The position numbers and the translations under genes were made by a program. Source: an uncultured Treponema sp. (lineage in GTDB: Bacteria > Spirochaetota > Spirochaetia > Treponematales > Treponemataceae). Taken from it: a stretch of DNA of 5,063 bases. The notes under the pieces are model-generated. The model searched no databases. It worked only from the letters and a program-made list of their open reading frames with translations, and was not told the origin of the DNA. The stretch's first letter is position 1, and every line of letters starts with the position of its first letter. The DNA is taken from assembly GCA_905236315.1 (NCBI GenBank), contig CAJOPO010000216.1, forward strand, positions 1-5,063, read 5' to 3'. Shown here piece after piece: positions 1 through 5,063 of the stretch.

Positions 1-54
1 CCATAACTAGACGCTAGCATAGATTGTTGGGGTAAGACTTAAGGTAACTACTCC

Positions 55-96
55 TTCCTATCTTCCAAATTCTATTGTCTAAGTTCTAAATTCTAA
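55..96. repeat. Degenerate tandem heptamer array upstream of polA
   Basis: Six consecutive 7-base units can be read without gaps: TTCCTAT, CTTCCAA, ATTCTAT, TGTCTAA, GTTCTAA, ATTCTAA. The consensus is NTTCTAA, and the three units nearest polA are the most alike. On the other strand the unit reads TTAGAAN. The array ends nine bases before the candidate -35 box of the polA promoter. Function is unknown: it could be a simple-sequence intergenic repeat, a spacer, or phased binding sites. The periodicity is visible directly; any regulatory role is inference. Confidence 0.55.
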
Positions 97-104
97 CACC
101 TCCC

Positions 105-141
105 TAGACTTTTAAAACTTGCACATGATATAATATCCTTA
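105..141 (+). promoter_or_regulatory. Candidate sigma70-type promoter of polA, possibly giving a leaderless mRNA
   Basis: A perfect -10 box TATAAT lies at 129-134, preceded by TG at 126-127, which makes an extended -10 (TGNTATAAT). A weak -35 candidate, TAGACT (four of six matches to TTGACA), lies at 105-110 with an 18-base spacer. The expected transcription start, about seven bases past the -10 box, falls on or within a base or two of A141, the first base of the polA ATG. No purine-rich Shine-Dalgarno sequence is present between the -10 box and the ATG. The promoter match is seen directly; the start site is inferred. Confidence 0.6.
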
Positions 142-2960
142 TGTCAGACTTATTTTTGCAAGAAAAAAATACTAATTCAGACAAGGCTATATATATTTTA
201 GACGCTTATGGGCTTATATATAGAGCATATTTTGCGCTAGTGAATCATCCTTTAACAAATAAAGATAGTCAAAATATAAGCGCGGTGTTTATATTTTTCC
301 GTAATTTAAAGGCTTTAATAGACCATTATTCCCCCTCCTATCTAGTTGCGGCTTTTGATTCTAGAACTCCAACCTTTAGACATAAGATGTATTCTGAGTA
401 TAAGGCTACAAGACAAAAAACTCCAGAAGACCTGCATGCTCAAGTTCCTTGGATAGAAGACATCCTTGTTGCAATGGGAATAAAAGTGCTTAGGGTGGAT
501 GGTTTTGAAGCTGATGATATAATTGCGACAGTTGCTTCTTATTGTGAACAAAATAAAATTCCCTGCCGCATACTAAGTGCAGATAAAGACCTCTTGCAAC
601 TAGTTTCTGATTCTTGCTATGCCATGCAGCCAGATAAGGCAAATGGTGGCTGGGAAGTGAACCGCAAAGAAGATGTGTGTGCTAAATGGGGCATAGGACC
701 TGAAAAGATTTTAGATTATCTTTCTTTAACAGGAGATGCAGCAGATAATGTGCCAGGTGTAAAAGGCGTTGGTGATAAAACTGCACTAAAATTATTAGCC
801 CAATATCAAAGTTTAGATGGTATTTACGAACATGCAGAGGAAATAAAGGGAGCACTAGGGGAGAAAATCCGCTCTGATAAAGAAAATGCATACTTTTCTA
901 AAAAACTTATAACATTAAGACCTGATGTTCCTATATCTATAAATATAGAAGATTTCAGCACAAGTTCTCTTGATTTTGCAAGTGCTGCAACAAAGTTAGA
1001 AGCACTAGGGGCAATTAGTGTAGCCTCTTCGTTTAGAACAAAGTCTTCTAATGAGCCTTCTAAAAAAGACAGTCAGGAATCTTTACAAGAAAAAACAGAA
1101 GTTCAGATAAAAAAGAACTCTGGTAACTATAGGCCTTGTACAAGCTTGGCGGAACTAAAGACATTCATAGATGATATTCTTGCTTCCAAAGATAAGGCAG
1201 TTGCTTTTGATACCGAAACGGATTCTCTTAATTCTCTTGAAGCTAAACTTGTAGGTTTTAGTTTGTGCCATAAGAGTGGAGAAGCCATTTACGTTCCAGT
1301 TATTTTGCAAGGAGGAATGTTTGCTCCCCCTACTATAGCAAAGGCTGATTGTATAAAAGAGTTAGAGCGCATTTTTAATGATGAAAATGCTTTACTTATA
1401 ATGCACAACGGCAAGTTTGATTTAGAAGTGCTTTGTGCAAACGGTTGTAATGACCTTCCTAAATGCAAAATTGCTGATACTATGATAGCTTCTTGGCTAC
1501 TAGACCCAGACGCTGTAGGAAAAACACCCTACTCTCTTGAATATCTAGCAGAAACAGAAATTGGTCTTAGAGGAATTGAGTTTAAGGATATTGTGGAAAA
1601 AGGAAAAACTTTTGCAGATGTTCCTTTAGAAGAAGCCTATCCTTATGGTGCAGAAGATGCTGATTTTACATGGCAGTTATGGCAGATTTATTCAAAGCGT
1701 CTAAAAGAGCAAAATCTTGAAGATTTATTCTTTAATATGGAAATGAAAGTGCTTCCTATTCTTACTAAGATGGAGCAAAGGGGAATTCATTTAAGTAAAG
1801 ACGCTCTTTCTTCTTACAGTGTAGAACTTTCTGAACAAATAAAGCAAAAAGAAAACGAAATATATAATGCGGCAGGTCATGAATTTAATATTGCTAGTAC
1901 CAAACAGCTACAGACTGTCCTTTTTGAAGAACAAGCTCTCCAGCCAGGAAAAAAAACAAAAAACGGAGGATACAGCACAAATACTGATGTCCTTGAAGAA
2001 CTTGCAGAACGTACTACAAACCCACTTCCTCATTTAATTTTAGATTTTAGGGCGGCTTCTAAACTGCAAAGCACTTATGTAGAGTCCTTACCCACCCTAG
2101 CAGATAGCAAAAGCCGTGTTCATACTTCTTTTATGCAGACGGGAACGGCTACAGGTAGACTTTCCTCTCGTGACCCAAACTTGCAAAATATTCCTGTTAG
2201 AGAAGAGGCAGGTCGCAGAATACGTGCTGCTTTTACGGCTCAAGAGGGAACAGAACTTATTTCTGCCGATTATGCTCAGATAGAACTTGTTGTATTAGCT
2301 CATCTTTCTGGAGATAAAAACCTATGTAATGCTTTTATAAACGGAACAGATGTTCATCGTTCTACGGCTGCCCTTATTTATGGTATTCCGCCAGAAGATG
2401 TAAGTGCAGATATGAGACGTTTTGCAAAAACTGTAAACTTTGGCGTTATGTATGGAATGAGTGCTTTTCGCCTTGCTAGTGAATTAGGAGTGAGTCGTAC
2501 AGCGGCAAAAGAGTTTATTGACCAATATTTTACTACTTATGCAGATGTAAAACGCTTTTTAGATGAAACTATAAAAGAGGCAGAACACAATGGTTATGTA
2601 AAAACTATAATGGGAAGAAAGCGTGTTATAAGAGGCATAAATAGCATAAATAAGATGGAACAGCAGGCTGCTCATCGCATTGCTATAAACACTCCTATTC
2701 AAGGAAGTGCTGCTGATATAGTAAAGCAAGCCATGATTAATGTTCAAAATGCTTTAAATGCAGATAGTGTTCTTAAAGATAATGTATTTATGCTATTACA
2801 AGTGCATGACGAATTAATTTTTGAATGTAATACCACATCACCTTCCATTATGGATAATGCTATTACTCTTATAAAAACACAGATGGAAAATGCTGTAAAA
2901 CTAAACATTCCCTTGCGTGTAAGTATAGAGCATGGCAAAAACTGGGGGCTTTTCCATTGA
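141..2960 (+). CDS. polA: DNA polymerase I (5'-3' exonuclease, 3'-5' exonuclease and polymerase domains)
   Basis: Family A DNA polymerase that fills gaps, removes RNA primers from Okazaki fragments and acts in excision repair in the cytoplasm. At 939 residues it is close to the E. coli protein (928). The N-terminal 5'-3' nuclease (about 15-290) shows DAYGLIYRAYFA at 21-32, the acidic FEADD (122-126), SADKD (146-150) and the helix-hairpin-helix stretch GDAADNVPG (198-206). A charged linker (about 300-330) follows. The proofreading domain looks intact: Exo I DTE at 357-359, Exo II NGKFD at 423-427, Exo III Y502 and D506. The polymerase has TGRLSS near 671, motif A SADYAQIEL at 708-716 (catalytic D710), motif B RRFAKTVNFG at 759-768 (K763, F767, Y771) and motif C QVHDE at 887-891 (D890). 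Motif A has Val717 where the usual consensus has Arg. The start at 141 fits because the conserved core begins at about residue 17 and no better start precedes it, although no Shine-Dalgarno is visible. The gene overlaps coaE by four bases. Confidence 0.98.
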   Translation: MSDLFLQEKNTNSDKAIYILDAYGLIYRAYFALVNHPLTNKDSQNISAVFIFFRNLKALIDHYSPSYLVAAFDSRTPTFRHKMYSEYKATRQKTPEDLHAQVPWIEDILVAMGIKVLRVDGFEADDIIATVASYCEQNKIPCRILSADKDLLQLVSDSCYAMQPDKANGGWEVNRKEDVCAKWGIGPEKILDYLSLTGDAADNVPGVKGVGDKTALKLLAQYQSLDGIYEHAEEIKGALGEKIRSDKENAYFSKKLITLRPDVPISINIEDFSTSSLDFASAATKLEALGAISVASSFRTKSSNEPSKKDSQESLQEKTEVQIKKNSGNYRPCTSLAELKTFIDDILASKDKAVAFDTETDSLNSLEAKLVGFSLCHKSGEAIYVPVILQGGMFAPPTIAKADCIKELERIFNDENALLIMHNGKFDLEVLCANGCNDLPKCKIADTMIASWLLDPDAVGKTPYSLEYLAETEIGLRGIEFKDIVEKGKTFADVPLEEAYPYGAEDADFTWQLWQIYSKRLKEQNLEDLFFNMEMKVLPILTKMEQRGIHLSKDALSSYSVELSEQIKQKENEIYNAAGHEFNIASTKQLQTVLFEEQALQPGKKTKNGGYSTNTDVLEELAERTTNPLPHLILDFRAASKLQSTYVESLPTLADSKSRVHTSFMQTGTATGRLSSRDPNLQNIPVREEAGRRIRAAFTAQEGTELISADYAQIELVVLAHLSGDKNLCNAFINGTDVHRSTAALIYGIPPEDVSADMRRFAKTVNFGVMYGMSAFRLASELGVSRTAAKEFIDQYFTTYADVKRFLDETIKEAEHNGYVKTIMGRKRVIRGINSINKMEQQAAHRIAINTPIQGSAADIVKQAMINVQNALNADSVLKDNVFMLLQVHDELIFECNTTSPSIMDNAITLIKTQMENAVKLNIPLRVSIEHGKNWGLFH

Positions 2961-3559
2961 TTTTGTGCGTTACAGGCCCTATGGCAGCTGGTAAAAATGC
3001 TGTCTCTGACATTTTATGTGCAAAAGGCTTTGTTTCTGTCGATGCAGATAAACTCGTTCATATTGCAATAGACACCCCCTCTGTTAGCTCTCAGATATTG
3101 CAAACCTTTAGTAAGGAGGCAGAGGAGCACGGTGTAAACTTGCAAGTTGAAGGGCATATAGACAGAAGGGCTTTAGGAAGCCTTATATTCAAAAGCCCAG
3201 AACTTATAAAAAAGCAAGAAGACATTGTTTATCCTCAAGTGATACGTCTTACAGATGATTTTATAGAACAAAACAAAGATAAAGACAAAATAATAAATGC
3301 TACAGTCTTATATAAGATTCCATATATAATGCAAAAAATAGATAAAGTGCTTTATGTGGACGCTCCCCTTATTCTGCGTTATATGCGCGCTAAGAAGAGA
3401 GATGGTTTTTCTACAGTACAGATTTTAAGGCGTTTTTATGCGCAAAAAAATCTTTTTTCTAAATATGAGTCTTACTGCGCCGATATTTTAAGAGTATGGA
3501 ATACAGGCAGTAGGAAAAGGTTGGAAAATAAAATAAATAAATTCCTAGCAATACGCTAA
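2957..3559 (+). CDS. coaE: Dephospho-CoA kinase, divergent, with TTG start
   Basis: Predicted to phosphorylate the 3'-hydroxyl of dephospho-CoA with ATP, the last step of CoA synthesis, in the cytoplasm. The length (200 residues) is typical for CoaE. Visible features are a P-loop at residues 7-14 (GPMAAGKN), DADK at 29-32 matching the family DAD motif, IDRRALGSLIF at 68-78 matching the family (L/I)DRRALG block, YP at 92-93 where the family usually has HP, VDAP at 134-137, and KRDG at 147-150 in the lid region. The last P-loop residue is Asn14 instead of the usual Ser or Thr. The TTG start at 2957 overlaps the polA stop as TTGA. It is preceded by GGGGG at 2944-2948 with eight bases of spacing, a usable wobble-paired Shine-Dalgarno. 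TTG at 2963 is an alternative; the first in-frame ATG (residue 9) would break the P-loop. The overlap suggests translational coupling to polA. Another P-loop kinase is possible but less likely given the combined motifs. Confidence 0.88.
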   Translation: MILCVTGPMAAGKNAVSDILCAKGFVSVDADKLVHIAIDTPSVSSQILQTFSKEAEEHGVNLQVEGHIDRRALGSLIFKSPELIKKQEDIVYPQVIRLTDDFIEQNKDKDKIINATVLYKIPYIMQKIDKVLYVDAPLILRYMRAKKRDGFSTVQILRRFYAQKNLFSKYESYCADILRVWNTGSRKRLENKINKFLAIR

Positions 3560-3562
3560 ACC

Positions 3563-3580
3563 CTCCTGCCTTACAGGGGA
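3563..3580 (+). promoter_or_regulatory. Shine-Dalgarno of the SPOR gene inside a potential small hairpin
   Basis: AGGGGA at 3575-3580, six bases before the ATG at 3587, is a good ribosome binding site. The bases just upstream (CTCCTG, 3563-3568) can pair with CAGGGG (3574-3579), giving six pairs including one G-T(U) wobble around a five-base loop. This would place the ribosome binding site in a stem. The complementarity is visible; folding energy was not computed, and a regulatory role is inference. Confidence 0.45.
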
Positions 3581-3586
3581 TACAAT

Positions 3587-4600
3587 ATGGAACAAAAAAG
3601 AACTCTTTGGATTTTAATTGCCGCAGGTGTTTTCTTGTGTGTGGTCATTTGCGTGGCGTGGGTTGCTTATGGACCTACATCTACAAGGGAAGTAACTGCA
3701 ACTAGTTTGAGAGATAGTGGCTCTGTTTGGGTTTCTCCAACAACACAAGATGATGAGCAATCAATAACTTTACAATCTTCTAATTCTGATGTAGGAAATA
3801 ATACTCTTGCAGCTGGTGTATCTGTTCCTCAAGAAGGAAACACAGTTCTTTCTACAGAGGGATTTAGTGGTAATGCTAGTGCTTTGGCTTCAAATAATAA
3901 CGAGGGTGTAAGTGTTTCTCCTGTACAGACAGAAATACAAAGCTCTGGTAGCTCTATCTATACACAGACAGACCGTGTAACTGTGATTGCAAACGGAACA
4001 ACTAATGTGTATCAAATGCCAGATAGCACTACTGCACAAGCTAATACTACAACTATAGATTTAAATACTCTAAAAAATGGTGGGGCAAATTCAAGTGCTA
4101 CATCTGCTACTCCTACGGTTACAGCACAGAATCAAGCTGCAGCCCAAGCTATGAAAGCTACAGAAGATGCTCGCGAGCAAAAGTCTAACATAGCAAAAAC
4201 CTTAGATGAGAGTACAAAGAGAACTTCTTCTGCAAGTGCTTCAAAATCATCTTCTAGTGCAAAGTCATCTGCTGTTGCAAAGGCTCCTTCTGCACCTAAA
4301 ACTAGTGCTATAGACGCAGGTCGTACACCAGACAGATATTGGGTACAGGCTGCTTCTTATTCAAGCAAAAAGAAAGCTGATGAAGCTCGTTCTTTACTTG
4401 ATGAAAAACAGATTCAGTGTGAAGTGTTTACTTATGAAAATGGTACTGGTTCTTTGTATTATCGTGTACGTGTAGGTCCATATAGCACAAAGGACGAAGC
4501 TGCTTATTGGAAAAAACAAGTGGATGCCATTGACTTTTTTGCAAAGGCAGATACTTATATAGTTAATTCTAGTGCTCCAGCTCCTTTAGCAAAGAAATAA
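3587..4600 (+). CDS. Membrane-anchored SPOR-domain protein, FtsN-like architecture
   Basis: A predicted single-pass inner-membrane protein of 337 residues. A short cytoplasmic tail MEQKR is followed by one hydrophobic segment (about 7-28). A long Ser/Thr/Asn/Ala/Gln-rich, probably disordered periplasmic region (about 31-245) leads to a C-terminal SPOR domain (about 250-327). The SPOR signature is clear: YWVQAASYS at 251-259, an amphipathic helix rich in Lys/Ala/Glu, then YYRVRVGPYS at 291-300 and a second helix starting TKDEAAYW. Known SPOR domains bind peptidoglycan strands stripped of stem peptides at division septa, so a role in cell division or wall remodelling is likely. The tail-membrane-linker-SPOR order and size resemble FtsN, but such architectures are widespread, so I give no symbol. 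Residues 215-238 form four hexapeptides each ending in Lys. No lipobox is visible at the N-terminus. The Shine-Dalgarno AGGGGA and a 27-base gap after coaE place it in the same transcription unit. Confidence 0.9.
   Translation: MEQKRTLWILIAAGVFLCVVICVAWVAYGPTSTREVTATSLRDSGSVWVSPTTQDDEQSITLQSSNSDVGNNTLAAGVSVPQEGNTVLSTEGFSGNASALASNNNEGVSVSPVQTEIQSSGSSIYTQTDRVTVIANGTTNVYQMPDSTTAQANTTTIDLNTLKNGGANSSATSATPTVTAQNQAAAQAMKATEDAREQKSNIAKTLDESTKRTSSASASKSSSSAKSSAVAKAPSAPKTSAIDAGRTPDRYWVQAASYSSKKKADEARSLLDEKQIQCEVFTYENGTGSLYYRVRVGPYSTKDEAAYWKKQVDAIDFFAKADTYIVNSSAPAPLAKK
4229..4300 (+). repeat. Four Lys-terminated hexapeptide repeats in the SPOR protein linker
   Basis: Residues 215-238 read as SASASK, SSSSAK, SSAVAK and APSAPK, four back-to-back six-residue units that each end in Lys. 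The DNA units share short stretches such as AGTGC and TCATCT but are not identical, so this is a degenerate coding repeat. It lies just before the SPOR domain, so a flexible, positively charged tether is the simplest reading. Confidence 0.6.
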
Positions 4601-4613
4601 AAAAATAAGTTTG

Positions 4614-4636
4614 TTATAAAAGGTTTAGTTTTATAA
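4614..4636. repeat. Perfect AT-rich inverted repeat
   Basis: TTATAAAA at 4614-4621 and TTTTATAA at 4629-4636 are exact reverse complements separated by seven bases (GGTTTAG). The repeat begins 13 bases after the stop codon of the SPOR gene and ends six bases before the GC-rich terminator hairpin. It could be an mRNA 3'-end structure or chance in AT-rich DNA. Confidence 0.5.
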
Positions 4637-4642
4637 AAATAT

Positions 4643-4677
4643 GACGCTTCGTTAAGGCGGAGCGTCTTTATTGTATT
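4643..4677 (+). terminator. Rho-independent terminator after the polA-coaE-SPOR unit
   Basis: GACGCTTCG (4643-4651) can pair with CGGAGCGTC (4658-4666), forming nine pairs with one G-T(U) wobble and a six-base loop. A T-rich but interrupted tail follows (TTTATTGTATTT). On the opposite strand the hairpin is followed by ATATTTTTATAAAA, so it could also work in reverse. Its place after the SPOR gene and before a new ORF fits termination of the three-gene unit. The imperfect T-tract suggests some read-through into the next gene. Confidence 0.8.
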
Positions 4678-4695
4678 TGGTAGGCAATCGCTAAT

Positions 4696-5063
4696 ATGAA
4701 AAAAACTAATGCAATGCGCATACTTGATAGCGCAAAGATTCATTATGAAGTTAAAGAATATGCAGATGATGGTGAACATGAACTTTCACGCGGAGCGGCA
4801 GAAAAAACTGCACAAAAGTTAGGTGTAGACCCTAAATGTGTATTTAAGACCATAGTAATGCGCACAGAATCAAAAGAAGTAATAGTGTTTTGTCAGAGTG
4901 CTATACATGAAATAAACTTGAAAAAGGCACGCCTTGCTTGTGGTGCAAAAGAAATATCACCAGTAAAACAAGATGAACTTTTATCTCTTACAGGCTATGT
5001 GCGGGGTGGATGTTCACCTCTTGGTATGAAAAGAAAGTTTCGTACCTTTATAGATTCTTCTGC
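4696..5063 (+). CDS. ybaK: YbaK/EbsC-type Cys-tRNA(Pro) deacylase, 3' end beyond the window
   Basis: The ORF is open from ATG 4696 to the window edge (122 full codons), so the C-terminus is missing; E. coli YbaK has 159 residues, so roughly 35-40 are probably absent. Family features are KLGVDP at 41-46, VFKT at 49-52 with the conserved substrate-binding Lys at 51, INLKKA at 73-78 and the glycine-rich signature GYVRGGCSPLG at 100-110. Family members hydrolyse Cys wrongly attached to tRNA-Pro by prolyl-tRNA synthetase, working in trans in the cytoplasm. An in-frame TAG at 4681-4683 rules out a longer N-terminus. The only Shine-Dalgarno-like element is GGTAGG at 4679-4684, eleven bases upstream and weak. 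No convincing promoter of its own was found in the 29 bases between the terminator hairpin and the ATG. A related INS/ProX-class editing domain with another substrate is possible, but the signature favours YbaK/EbsC. Confidence 0.9.
   Translation, partial: MKKTNAMRILDSAKIHYEVKEYADDGEHELSRGAAEKTAQKLGVDPKCVFKTIVMRTESKEVIVFCQSAIHEINLKKARLACGAKEISPVKQDELLSLTGYVRGGCSPLGMKRKFRTFIDSS

Noticed and set aside
11..20. GCTAGC palindrome as an operator
   Set aside because: A six-base palindrome alone is too short to support a binding site, and it lies far from the candidate promoter.
1..22. Short leftward reading frame from an ATG on the minus strand at 20-18 that runs off the left edge
   Set aside because: Only seven codons are visible and the purine-rich GGAAGGAG on that strand (58-51) is about 30 bases away, too far for a Shine-Dalgarno. 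It cannot be told from chance.
342..891. Two 69-codon minus-strand ORFs inside the 5' part of polA
   Set aside because: They lie fully opposite well-conserved polA nuclease-domain codons, their products are low in recognisable motifs, and they have no supporting start signals. They are shadows.
2559..2938. Two minus-strand ORFs of 62 and 64 codons opposite the polymerase domain
   Set aside because: They lie opposite the conserved stretch running up to and including motif C and look like composition-driven shadows.
4100..4300. Low-complexity Ser/Ala/Lys-coding stretch as a possible recombination or phase-variation repeat
   Set aside because: The DNA units are degenerate with no perfect tandem tract or homopolymer run long enough to suggest slippage. 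The repeat is best read at the protein level.
4692..4697. TAATAT as a -10 box for ybaK
   Set aside because: It overlaps the ATG, so transcription would begin inside the coding region, and the only -35 candidate (TTGTAT 4671-4676) is 15 bases away.
4555..4779. Minus-strand 74-codon ORF with hydrophobic stretches across the terminator
   Set aside because: It overlaps the SPOR gene end, the terminator hairpin and the start of ybaK on the other strand. Its apparent hydrophobic segments come from the complement of A-rich DNA.

Overview
This AT-rich window has a compact bacterial layout and codes entirely on the + strand. It holds three consecutive genes followed by a fourth that runs off the right edge: DNA polymerase I (polA, 141-2960), a divergent dephospho-CoA kinase (coaE, 2957-3559), a membrane-anchored SPOR-domain protein (3587-4600), and the first 122 codons of a YbaK/EbsC-type Cys-tRNA(Pro) deacylase (from 4696). 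The divergent CoaE, the AT-rich codon use and the gene order suggest a spirochaete, most likely a host-associated Treponema or relative. This is inference from remembered family features and was not tested by a database search.

Layout. Positions 1-140 are non-coding. They carry a degenerate tandem heptamer array (55-96) and a strong candidate promoter whose perfect extended -10 box ends six bases before the polA ATG, so the polA mRNA may be leaderless. polA and coaE overlap by four bases (TTGA). The SPOR gene follows after 27 bp, and its Shine-Dalgarno sequence sits in a small potential hairpin. Positions 4601-4695 hold an AT-rich perfect inverted repeat and then a GC-rich hairpin with a T-rich tail, a likely intrinsic terminator that closes the three-gene unit. 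The deacylase gene starts 29 bases after the hairpin.

How the genes fit together. polA, coaE and the SPOR gene look like one transcription unit combining DNA repair and Okazaki-fragment processing, the last step of CoA synthesis, and a septal or peptidoglycan-binding protein. They do not form one pathway; this is a housekeeping cluster. The deacylase removes Cys mischarged onto tRNA-Pro.

I found no mobile element, CRISPR array, RNA gene, toxin-antitoxin or defence system, and nothing that amounts to a previously undescribed system. The points worth a second look are the possible leaderless polA transcript and its heptamer array, the Asn in the CoaE P-loop, the Val in polymerase motif A, the possible Shine-Dalgarno sequestration before the SPOR gene, and the FtsN-like architecture of the SPOR protein.
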